The notes under the pieces are model-generated. The model was not told the origin of the DNA. It searched no databases and saw only the letters and a program-made list of their open reading frames with translations. A stretch of 64,000 nt of DNA from Aplidium turbinatum (Eukaryota > Chordata > Ascidiacea > Aplousobranchia > Polyclinidae). Positions within the stretch are counted from its first letter, which is position 1; every line of letters starts with the position of its first letter. The stretch is taken from the NCBI GenBank assembly GCA_918807975.1, contig OU964922.1, forward strand, positions 124,001 to 188,000. Reading direction: 5' to 3'. This document shows positions 56,016-64,000 of this stretch, piece after piece. The position numbers and the translations under genes were made by a program.

Positions 56016-56794
56016 TGTCACGATTTCTTTCTATCTCTTACCAGGAAAAAGACTTGGAAAGGTTCAATGACGTAGTTTAATGGGTCAAACCGAAAAGCAG
56101 TCAATTAAAGTCGAATGGTTCTACTAGTGAAATGATAATCTAACTACTTGAAGGACTTTAACGAACGGCTTCTCAAATAACTCTAATTTCGAACACAATT
56201 TATATCAGCACCAATTCTCATCTACTTGTATTCGATTACTTCAACTCTCAATCAACAATAATTTCTGCACCAACTACCAATCCACAACTCATAACACAAC
56301 TCTCATAATCAACTCATAATAATACAACTCCCATAATCACATAATCAACTCAATAATAATACATTACGCAAACTACACCACTATTTATAGAAAGTTGTTT
56401 CGGTCTAGTAACATCGAGAAGGTCACGTAATGTCACATTGTTCTGTCAAGTTGCAATAAATGTCAACAAGCAGAAGCTTAAAGAAGTCTAAAGAATGTCA
56501 CGTAGGGTAAAAGATTCTTACATAATAAATATTTCGCAATCAGAGATCCATTGGTAAACATCCTTGTGACATCATGACAAACGATAATTGGTGATTGAGA
56601 AAACAACAGAATGTACGAGGTTTGCATCTTACAGAATGGTCCAGAACTACGTTACATAACAACGATTCGCAATCCAAGGTTACTTCAGGTCATAACCGAT
56701 AATAACACATCGCTCAAAATACCATAATGAAAGCAGCACATTCTGTCAAGGCGCAAAGCAGCCCGACGCGAGGCCTTGCACATTGATTGTGACA
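56016..56794 (-). repeat. 5' LTR
   Basis: 779 bp, TGTCACGATTTC ... TTGATTGTGACA. Contains a low-complexity CTCATAATCAAC/ACTCATAATAATAC stretch in the middle. Uninterrupted, so it gives the empty sites for the hAT in the other LTR. Confidence 0.9.
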
Positions 56795-56894
56795 GACACA
56801 CAAATCGAAAACAAACCAAACCAAAAAAAACACTCCAAATCGAAAAAAAATAAACCAAACGGTTGCAAATAAACCAGATTTGGTTTTAAAAAGA

Positions 56895-57365
56895 CTAAAA
56901 TGGTAACACTGGTCTTCGGAACCCAGCATAATCTCCATCGTCGCTGGGGTACTTTCTGCGGATGAAAGAGACAATGCAGGATGGCAGCACGACTCTGTTC
57001 GACTTGCCCAGAACTTCTCCATCCAACAGCCACTCCAGCACGTGCCTATAAGCGACCAGCCTGAATTGCTTGAGAGATATAACAGCTTCGTTTAAATATG
57101 AATGGAACAATTAAGCAACCAGCTCTTGAAAGGCTGTTGAACAGTAAACAAGCTTAAGTAAACTCACTCATTTGACAACTTTCCCTTGCGTCCTCTGGGC
57201 TTGCCATCTTTTTCCCAATTCTTCCTATCAACCCTGAAAAAGGTTTTTAGGACTGCTGGATTGACCATTGCATGGAAGTCGTCCAATACAGTGATGCAAG
57301 AGGTGCTCTCCGCCATACCGTTAAACACCCTTACACACTGCTCGATTTCGTGGTTCGAATGTCAC
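56895..57365 (-). CDS. P2X7 intracellular-domain-like protein, two exons
   Basis: Minus strand. Exon 1 (57168 up to about 57365) reads HEIEQCVRVFNGMAESTSCI, TVLDDFHAMVNPAVLKTFF. Intron 57061-57167 (107 bp, GTGAGT...TTCAG, phase 2). Exon 2 (56895-57060) reads LVAYRHVLEWLLDGEVLGKS, NRVVLPSCIVSFIRRKYPSD, DGDYAGFR and stops. This is the P2X purinoceptor 7 intracellular (ballast) domain family: C...CIT..(D)F..(V)NP.VL, (L)xAYRxxxxW, R(V)V(L)PSCxVxxIRxxFP, Y.GF. In many invertebrates this domain occurs alone, without the channel. The cysteine-rich start (WxCGxCxxMP) is not visible, so the 5' end is missing or further upstream. It is antisense within a LYAR intron. Confidence 0.78.
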
Positions 57366-57582
57366 ATAACATTGGTTAAGACGTACCGTACCTTACCTTG
57401 CATGGGCCTATGACAGCTTTGGTCTGTCCCTTAACCATAATTTCAATGGATAAATCAACAGACCTGGCTTATTTTATTCAAACTCGAGATTGCAAAGAGC
57501 CTATAGGCTACTACCTGCCTTCACATAAAAAGCACGTGCAACAAGATCAAAGCAGCAAAAAGAAAACCTCCTTCCTCTAGGA

Positions 57583-58422
57583 CAGTAGTCGGCAGCCTGC
57601 GGCTCCGGAGTTGCATGCGGCTCTTTAGCTCCTCTGAAGCGGCTCCCTCCAGATTTGACATGATTTGGTATGGCCTTTGCATTCGACTGTGATAATGAAA
57701 CAAAAAAACGGCATCAAAACGTTGTTTACTAGTTGTGCAAGATGATGCAGCAATGAGTCAACTCTGATCGAGTGATACTCTGTCAGAAAATAATAGACTT
57801 TTTTTTACAATTTTTGTTATTCAAGTTTTGACTTTATCAGGTCAGTTTACAGCTTTTGGCGTGAACAGCATACCCTTTTTTATCAGTAGTCATGCACAAA
57901 TAAAAAATAGAATAGTTTTAGGCGAAAACAGAGATTTTACTCAGCATGGACAATGGGACATAAACATGAACTTTGCATTCAATGCAAATGATGTTGGCAT
58001 ATCTGCATGCTTAATAGCCTATGTGGGGAAAAATCCCAAAATAAATTACTTCAAAAGGCACTGTCAGAACAGCCATAGAGCATTAATTTTTCTGCACATT
58101 ATCCCCTTTTGGAGATTAGATAAAGTACGCAGTATTGGAACTTATGCAAAGATCGGAGCAGAGTAAGGAAGCTTTCAATAAATGGAAAACAGCCCCATGC
58201 CACGCCAATGCTGCTAGTTTTGTGGCAACTTAATAGATTGTAAGCGAGGAAAGCCATACACAGATAGAGATGACGGCATAAAAAAGAATTGTTTAGTAGC
58301 AAAGAAACTGTGGTCTGATCTACTTGAAACACATATATTACGTTTTGTGGCTCTCAGCTGGTCATTTCTGCCAAAATATGTAACAGAATCGCTCTTTTGT
58401 TAAAAAAGGTTGCCGACCACTG
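57583..58422. mobile_element. hAT-like transposon, 840 bp
   Basis: Ends CAGTAGTCGGCAGCCTGCGG / AAAAAAGGTTGCCGACCACTG; flanks CTCTAGGA / CTCTAGAA (7 of 8), the nTnTAGAn hAT target. GCGGCTC words follow the left end. Non-coding: the plus frame at 57828-58166 is not recognised. Confidence 0.88.
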
Positions 58423-58770
58423 CTCTAGAACAAACACAACTAAAGGACTTGCAAAAGCGATTGTCACTTCTGTCTGACTCCAACTGACGTCATAATCCGT
58501 GTGTTGCGCAATGCAATCCGCCATTGCAGGAACGTGGCCAAAAATACAAGCGCATGGAAAACCATAGTTTTGATAATTTTTATTGAGATAAATATAGCCT
58601 TAAAAAGTAAGGGCGAGGTTGGTATTTATAGATTGAAACATGCTATTTCAGATAAAGTGCGGTCAAAGTCATCGTGCAGTTGCACTTTAATGAAACGATC
58701 GAGTGAAAACAGTCAGTGAAAAACAAATATTTTCATGCAGTAATACGGCATTGTTCAATACAATGTAGAC

Positions 58771-60012
58771 CAGGGGTGTGCAACGTGCGGCCCGCGGGCC
58801 AAATGTGGCCCGCGAAGAAAAATTCTGTGGCCCGTGAAGATGTGCCAATTTTGAATTGTGTGCGGCCCGCGAAACGTGTTTACAATTTAGATTAGTCTGG
58901 TACGTGCGAGCAATTCACTGTAGAGTGGATTATTGTACATTTCGCACCTTCTGTTAACCATTTTAGAAATCTCCTACCGGCCACTGCTTATCCGATTGTA
59001 TTTAATTATTTGGAACGTCAGTAGATCAAAGGCACAGAATTGCACAGAGAATAGCTCAAACTATGAAACCGTATTCTGACGGTAATTTTGTGAAGCAGTG
59101 TCTTATTGATGTCGCAGAAGAAATGTGCCCTAAAATGAAGAGTGAGTTCGAGAAAGTAAGTCTGTCACGGTGGACGATAGTGAGGCGTAGGCTATCGATG
59201 ATCTTGCTTATGATATTAGTGACACTCTCAGGGGTAAGGTGAAGAAATTTGTTTCATGGATTTTTGCGATCGATGAAAGTACGGACCAGCAGAAGGATTA
59301 ATTCATTTACCAGCAAAACTTTTGCGCAAAATCCTTGAAGTTCAAACATGTCTTCAGCCAGGTTATTAAAGCAGTAATTTCATTCCAGCACGAGGGCTCA
59401 ACCATCGTCAGTTTAAAATGTTTCTGGATGATCTCAACACGACACATAAAAATCTACTTTACTTTTCCGAGGTGCGTTGGGTAAGCAAGGGCTGCATGTT
59501 GTAACGATTTTACGAACTGCGGAAAAAAGTCGTGAATTTTTTGACTTTTACCGAAAACGATGACTTTCCACATATGAAAAAATTTATGGCTTCAAAAATG
59601 GCTTTTCTTGGCTCAATGTATTTGTGCAAACAATTTTTTTCTAAAATGAGCGTCATAAAATCTCCCTTTTGACCGGTTCTGACAGACGAACACTTGGAAA
59701 ATGGAATTGGCAGCACTTTCATTAAAGTAAAGTTGGAAAAAGCCGTCGGGAAAATAAACCAGCTGCAAATTTCTCACTGAACTCGTGGTCGGTGTGACAA
59801 TAAATTTGAATATCAGTTTTCTTCAGAAATATAAGCGTCTTAACTTATTATTTCTGCAAGGAGATAACCTCTAATAATGCCATATGAATAACAAAAAACT
59901 ACTTTTTTGTGCTTGCAACTACTAGAAAGCGTATGTTAAATAAACGTGCGGCCCGCGGTTTCACCCAGATATTTATATATGGCCCTCCTGTAATAAAATT
60001 TGCACACCCCTG
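58771..60012 (+). mobile_element. hAT transposon with dead transposase
   Basis: Ends CAGGGGTGTGCAACGTGCGG / AATTTGCACACCCCTG; exact duplication ATGTAGAC (58763-58770, 60013-60020), a perfect nTnTAGAn target. GGCCCGCGGGCC blocks follow the left end and CGTGCGGCCCGCGG precedes the right. Confidence 0.95.
59030..59780 (+). pseudogene. hAT transposase remnant (GTF2IRD2/SCAND3-like)
   Basis: Pieces in several frames: HRIAQTMKPYSDGNFVKQCL, VAEEMCPKMKSEFEKVSLSR, then FAIDESTDQQKD, YFSEVRWVSKGCML and the NFLTFTENDD block. The order (LSR)...(F)xxAxDESTD...(E)VRWLSxGxxL is that of hAT transposases related to those captured in vertebrate GTF2IRD2 and SCAND3. DESTD holds the first catalytic aspartate; RW marks the third block. 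Frame changes occur at about 59190 and 59290, with stops after QQKD and after CML; the C-terminal dimerisation part is not seen. Confidence 0.82.
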
Positions 60013-60020
60013 ATGTAGAC

Positions 60021-60096
60021 ACTAGACAGCATAATTAGCCCTTCAGTTGGACGGGCAGATTCGAGTTTCGCATCCCGTAGTGTCAAGATATTCATG
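60021..60096 (+). repeat. tRNA-like repeat, inverted partner of 47671-47745
   Basis: TTAGCCCTTCAGTTGGACGG then CGAGTTTCGCATCCCGTAGT. It directly follows the hAT duplication and ends 145 bp before LYAR exon e. Confidence 0.5.
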
Positions 60097-60240
60097 AATA
60101 AACCATAGCGACCTATATGCAACGATCTTGCCAACGTTCAAACCTATAATAACGACTGGAGGTTGGTGAAATTTGAATTTAAACCTTTGAATTGATAGTT
60201 GTGAAAGAATAATGCAAATTTATATACTTTTTAATTCCAG

Positions 60241-60351
60241 GCAACAAAGAAAATAAAAAAAAGAAGCGAAGAGCCGAAGAAGAAATCAAACCAAAAGATA
60301 GTAAAAAGAGAAAATGTACAGGAAAGCCATCACAAGGTCACACTGCTAATG
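60241..60351 (+). CDS. LYAR: LYAR-like gene, basic linker exon (exon e)
   Basis: After TTTTTAATTCCAG; ends at AATG|GTAAAG. In phase with exon d (A|GC, Ser) it reads NKENKKKKRRAEEEIKPKDS then KKRKCTGKPSQGHTAN. The Lys/Arg/Glu-rich composition matches the nucleolar-localisation region of LYAR (KKKKxRxEE, KKRK). Ends in phase 1; G|GA makes Gly with exon f. Confidence 0.88.
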
Positions 60352-60474
60352 GTAAAGTTGTGCAGATGCATTTTCTACAAGTCGCCTACCTGCATACTTT
60401 AACTAATGTTTAGTTAATTAATAGTTATGTATGTTTACTGAAAATAATTTAAATTAAGATAAATTCCTCTTTAG
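60352..60474 (+). other. LYAR intron e-f, 123 bp
   Basis: GTAAAG ... CCTCTTTAG. The only intron seen between LYAR exons that has no mobile element in it. Confidence 0.88.
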
Positions 60475-60557
60475 GAAAGTTTCCTTGGATGAAGGCCATT
60501 CGAAGCTGTTTGGTGGCGAAAGGAGGCGAGATGTCCATGAAAAGGCTGAAAAAGAAG
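60475..60557 (+). CDS. LYAR: LYAR-like gene, C-terminal domain exon (exon f)
   Basis: Reads GKFPWMKAIRSCLVAKGGEM then SMKRLKKK before AAG|GTGAAA. Vertebrate LYAR has GKFNWKGTIKAILKQAPDNEITIKKLRKKV at the start of its C-terminal winged-helix-like domain: G-KF-x-W, the I-(R/K) positions, and K(R/K)L(R/K)KK agree. About 40 more residues are expected. If the donor is not used, the frame reads VKI and stops. A fitting final exon was not found, so the gene is either continued beyond 64000 or truncated. Confidence 0.9.
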
Positions 60558-60784
60558 GTGAAAATTTAGTGTTACAAGCATTTGTAAATCATTTTATCTT
60601 TTGTGGCTGAAATTTTTATTTAAAATGTTTGCTCAGGTGTAATACAAGTTCACCTTTTTAATGCTTTTAATATTACAGGCTGTATGGGCTCACCTTTAAC
60701 ACTTTAATAGATACACATTTTTAGTACGGTATCAAGGTTTTTGTGACTTTGTCATCAGTTCAAGCCTGCACTTCTGTGTGGTAG

Positions 60785-60976
60785 CACCTGGGTAACGCTA
60801 ACAGGCAGGACGAATGCAAGTTTCTGGCCCAGTATAACCAGAAAGATAGAAAATCCTATATCTGTCAGCACAGTGCCTGTCAGAAGAAGGTGGTCTGTAT
60901 TGGAGCGACTGAGAATAGTTCTCGGCTGCATATAAACTCTGAGGAAAACGCAAGATGCCCTGAAGATTTGTTCTAA
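60785..60976 (+). other. Unassigned open frame, possible terminal exon
   Basis: Reads HLGNANRQDECKFLAQYNQK, DRKSYICQHSACQKKVVCIG, ATENSSRLHINSEENARCPE, DLF and stops. Cysteine spacing (C-x19-C-x4-C-x5-C) and balanced composition look protein-like, and TAACAG at 60799-60804 could be an acceptor. From that acceptor the LYAR phase does not lead into this frame. A second, overlapping frame of 56 codons begins after CATCAG at 60749. I recognise no family for either. Confidence 0.3.
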
Positions 60977-61100
60977 ATGAAATGTAATTTTAGAGAATCA
61001 CAATAATTATAGAGACATGCAGTGCCGGTATTTAAAGATCTGCCGGTATCGCTGTCAGCTTGGCCCCTTCGGAGGTGTGGGGGGCAGGGTTGTTATCAAG

Positions 61101-61409
61101 CCGGAATGGCCCGTTTCGGCTAGTTCGATTCGGCTCGTCCAATTCGGCTAGTCCTATTTGGCTAGTTCCCTATTCGGCTACAGTCCGATTCGGCTAGTCC
61201 GATTCGGCCAGCCCGATTCGGCTAGTTCCCTATTCGGCTACAGTTTTGAATTGTATTTTGTATTTTATTCTGCAATATCGTTTCTTTTGCATTCCGACAA
61301 AGAAAAATAAATTGAAATGAAATTTAGCGCAAAATGTTTGAACTATTAAATTGAAATGTTTGCTCACATAAAATCGACATGTATCCTACATCACCATCTG
61401 TATGCAAAC
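61101..61409. repeat. Single arm of the foldback family
   Basis: CCGGAATGGCCCGTTTCGGC, then nine spaced copies of a GATTCGGCTAGTCC-type unit, then the TGTATTTTATTCTGCAATAT, AAAATGTTTGAACTATTAAA and TGTATGCAAACC blocks as in the right arm of the element at 729-4888 (reverse complement). A short relic of the same middle block recurs at about 61485-61545. Confidence 0.75.
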
Positions 61410-61577
61410 CAATACTAAGATCGGAAATTTCAACAGCACAGTTTGAATTTTTACATTAAAAATGATAACAGAGAGATGTATGTCCGATTCTTCTGTTTAT
61501 AGAGAATTTTGTATTTTATTTCACAATATCGTTTCTTTTGCCTTGCATTTTATCCAGTGTTTACCTTTAAGTGCCTT

Positions 61578-61665
61578 CCCAGACGGCAAAATCGGTCATT
61601 TTTACATTGATTCAACGTCTGCAGATGTTGAATCAATGTAAAAATGACGAATTTTGTTGTCTGGG
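61578..61665. repeat. Palindromic MITE, best-preserved copy
   Basis: 88 bp, CCCAGACGGCAAAATCGGTC ... GAATTTTGTTGTCTGGG. Inner stem TTTTTACATTGATTCAACGT against its exact complement with CTGCAGATG at the tip: a nearly perfect hairpin. Confidence 0.85.
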
Positions 61666-61668
61666 TTT

Positions 61669-62396
61669 GTTCAAAATAAGTGTTTTACATCAAAACAATA
61701 TTTTTCATGATTAACAATAGGGGTTAATGAGATAAAGTCTCAGCGAAAACGTGTCAACGAAAAAAAGACAGTTGCCAAATAGCGTTTGACATAAAAGATG
61801 AAGTTAAAACCTAATAGTTAAGCAGATAACTTTAGATTTCTCGTAAAATACTTCATTTGGTGACACAAGCATGAAAATTGCCACATATGTACCTTAGACC
61901 ATGTAGATTTCAAAAGTTTAATTAACCAAACGAAAATTCAAAGCGGCGGCCCGTGACGTCAAAATTCAAAATGGCCGCCATTCCGGTCCTGGACTGACGT
62001 AGGAAAGTTGTTTCATCAGAGCAATTTAGGTGTTTTTCATCTCTTACTATCTTGAAAATGTTTTTTGTGACATTTTTAGCCAGTGTTTATGATTTCAGAT
62101 TGTACCTCTCATTAAAAATCTTCACAAAAACGGGGAAAAAAACGTTTTTTAGTGTTTTTAGCGAAAAAAGAGTGGTCATATGTTACTTAAAAAATGGTAG
62201 CCTCAGCAAAATCCCTCGTTACTGTTCACCCTCAAATTCAGTGTATTTAAAAAGAGACAGAAGTAGGGGTCCAACTCGAAAGCCACCAGAGTAAATTTTT
62301 CGAGCAAACAGAGGTGGTACTTTTAGTAAAATCTGATTGTTGGTTTGTCAATTATTACAAATAATTATGTTTCGCGGGCGTCAGAAATGAAGTTTT
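61669..62396. other. No recognised feature
   Basis: AAAATGGCCGCCATTCCGGT (61968) and GTGACGTCAAAATTC occur here but no gene or repeat boundary could be set. It may be the 5' region of the gene family member that follows. Confidence 0.35.
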
Positions 62397-63710
62397 GTGC
62401 GTATGGATCAAGTCCAGCAAACTATGTCGTATCTTATTCCGTCTCACACACCAGTCATTACAGCTGACCAACCTCTTTTTGCACTATCTAAACAAGTGCA
62501 ATGGTATTGGCCTGATGAATACGGCAACTTGATCATCATCATGGGTGGTCTTCACATTGAAATGGCTGCATTTTTGGATGCAGAAATCTTTCATTTCTGC
62601 ATCCAATGTAGCAAAGACTAGACGTATCCACCAGGTCACAGCGTGTAGTTTGTATCCATTGATGCGTTCTGCGAAAAAAGTGGAGACACCAGGCTGGATT
62701 TGCAATGAGGTGGAATTCAAAGAATGGTGCGCCAGGAAAGCGGATGATTTTCCAATGTTCAACTACTGGTACACTGCATTCAATCTGGAACTCTCATTGC
62801 TGGGTTTTGTGGGCACTCTCCGGGAAAGCAATTTTCCAGGATGCAAGGAGGCTCGGGCAATACTCCTTCCAAAATTCTTTAGTGGTGACAGAACTCACTA
62901 CTCAAGGTGGCTGACCATACACCTACTTGACATATTGTTACTGAAAGATAAATTTCCTGATGTTTATGAGCAGTTCATGAAAGGTAAGTTTTTGATTCAG
63001 AAGACCAACAGAGAATATTCTGCGATTGCTATTGACCAAGCCCATAAACAGAATAATGCTATTATGAAAGGAGATGGAGGGATAATTGGAATCACAGAAC
63101 ACGAATCAGCCTTGCTACGATGGACGGTAGCAGGCCCTGAAGTCTGTAGAATTATACAGGAATATGAATGTGTTTCTAAAAGTCGAGAGAAAGTATCCCT
63201 AAATCATCATGAAGCAACACCATCAGCATAGAAAGCATTTCTCAAAGACGTCATTTCTCTCACCCGAACCATTGAAGAGATGGGCAATCCCTATCTTGAG
63301 GAGTCAACTTCAGATCTGTTTACTCTTAATACGAAAAAATTCATGGAGCAAAAGGTAACAGATATGCTAAAAGACTATGATACAAAAGGTAAAATCAGTT
63401 GGAAAACTTCACATCAGAATTAGACAAATTCTACTCACCAATTGCTCGGAACAAATTCACACTGTTTAACTCAAAAAAGACAACACGAAAAGGGAATCAG
63501 AGCACATTGAAGGGTGACTATACACTCACTGCAGCCTTTTTTCAAAGCTCTTTATTTCATGCCAGATTCGACAAGTTGATCTGCCTGAATTTTTTAGCCA
63601 TGAAAACCAACGATTCCCAGCAGCTTTATGTTCAGGAGGTGATCTTTACCAAACACAGAAAGCAGATTTAATGGGTTGCCTAGAGAATGTGGTCTACCTG
63701 CACAACCTGC
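62397..63710 (+). pseudogene. Member of a multi-copy family with GGLHIEMA and IDQAHxQNN motifs
   Basis: Opens VITADQPLFALSKQVQWYWP, then LIIIMGGLHIEMAAF; after a change of frame near 62580, TRRIHQVTACSLYPLMRSAK, EWCARKADDFPMFNYWYTAF, LELSLLGFVGTLRESNF, FFSGDRTHYSRWLTIHLLDI, SAIAIDQAHKQNNAIMKGDG, and LRWTVAGPEVCRIIQEYE, a stop near 63229, FLKDVISLTRTIEEMGN, and about 63600 FFSHENQRFPAAL. I know this architecture as an uncharacterised repeated family in cnidarians, fishes and other aquatic animals, probably borne by mobile elements. Conserved D (GDRTHY, IDQAH) and E/H residues suggest an enzyme fold, but no function is established. At least two breaks; N-terminus lacking. Confidence 0.65.
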
Positions 63711-63719
63711 TTTACTGGT

Positions 63720-64000
63720 ATAGATGTAGACATGATGGTCGTCGTCGTCATCGTGTGAGCGTCTGGGGCCGAGGTCTATCCTTTTACCACCCCAGATTCA
63801 CGATGTTCCCGGACTACACTGGAAGGCTACTAGAGAGCAGCCAGTCTTTGGTTTCATCATCCATGACACGCAGACTTTCCACTCCGTTAGGTGGCTTGAA
63901 GATGGAGCAGTCATTGATGATGTGGTCTGCGGTCTATTCCTCGGCACCACATTCACAGGAGGAAGAAGAGGCCATTGGTGCATGGTTGAGCGGAAAAGCC
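63720..64000 (-). pseudogene. LINE C-terminus and 3' region, runs off the window
   Basis: Minus strand: CECGAEE*TADHIINDC at about 63930, then ESLRVMDDETKDWLLSS. The knuckle CxCG...(Q)TxxHxxxxC is the C-terminus of Jockey/CR1-like LINEs; the Q before T is replaced by a stop. The rest of the element lies beyond 64000. Confidence 0.65.

Larger units (their letters stand above)
50458..56794 (-). mobile_element. LTR retroelement fossil, gag-bearing
   Basis: A minus-strand LTR element with 5-bp target duplication GACAC (50453-50457, 56795-56799). The LTRs (50458-53719 with an inserted hAT; 56016-56794) are about 779 bp, start TGTCAC and end GTGACA. Next to the 5' LTR is a primer site that matches proline tRNA. 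The internal region of 2.3 kb holds only a gag-type gene; reverse transcriptase and integrase are not visible. The family looks Gypsy-like (gag with zinc knuckles and retropepsin-like segment) but cannot be fixed without pol. Broken, with few visible breaks; the LTRs are alike, so moderately young. Confidence 0.88.
47581..60240 (+). other. LYAR intron d-e, 12.7 kb
   Basis: GT...AG. Contains a Penelope-type gene, an LTR retroelement, a minus-strand P2X7-domain gene and two hATs. An inverted pair of tRNA-like repeats lies near the two ends (47671-47745, 60021-60096). Confidence 0.8.

Noticed and set aside
60679-60699. Mini-exon AVWAHL-stop as LYAR C-terminus
   Set aside because: Good acceptor, but it would delete most of the C-terminal domain and has no similarity to known LYAR ends.

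Overview
The window is metazoan nuclear DNA: AT-rich, intron-bearing, and packed with layered transposable elements (hAT-like, piggyBac, PIF/Harbinger and Mutator-like DNA transposons, Penelope-like elements, LINEs and one LTR retroelement). The repeat spectrum and frequent GTAGGCCTA-type words suggest an aquatic invertebrate, perhaps a deuterostome, but the sequence alone does not fix the species. No bacterial, CRISPR or rRNA signals were seen.

The only host gene I can trace along the window is a plus-strand homologue of LYAR (cell growth-regulating nucleolar protein). Six exons are visible: 12043-12160, 17775-17882, 25912-26011, 47467-47580, 60241-60351 and 60475-60557. They join in phase and follow the order of the vertebrate protein: second zinc-finger part, helical linker, basic nucleolar linker, C-terminal winged-helix start. 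The first exon (N-terminal zinc finger) and a convincing last exon were not found. Four of the five introns are 5.6-21.5 kb and consist largely of mobile DNA; the fifth is 123 bp. A second, small minus-strand gene with a P2X7-type intracellular domain and its own 107-bp intron lies inside the largest downstream intron (56895-57365).

Layout: 1-5 kb, a foldback element cut by a hAT. 5.07-10.94 kb, a six-deep nest of elements, each bounded by inverted ends and target-site duplications (TSDs). 12.2-15.7 kb, a second nest as deep. 16-26 kb, a hAT, LINE pieces, a 23-bp minisatellite split by two transposons, and a LINE. 26.3-41.3 kb, a head-to-head pair of Penelope-like elements into which four DNA transposons have gone, two of them into the same site of the two arms. 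42.3-47.1 kb, a solo LTR split by a Mutator-like element that itself holds a Penelope-like element, a transposase piece and a LINE. 47.8-48.7 kb, a second GIY-YIG retroelement type. 50.5-56.8 kb, an LTR retroelement fossil with proline-type primer site and an unusual zinc-knuckle-rich gag, one LTR carrying a hAT. 57.6-60.0 kb, two hATs. 61-64 kb, a foldback arm, a palindromic MITE, a transposon-borne gene family of unknown function and a LINE end running off the window.

Most element boundaries were set by matching inverted ends plus TSDs, and in three cases an uninterrupted copy elsewhere in the window confirms the empty site. Superfamily names resting only on TSD length are inference.
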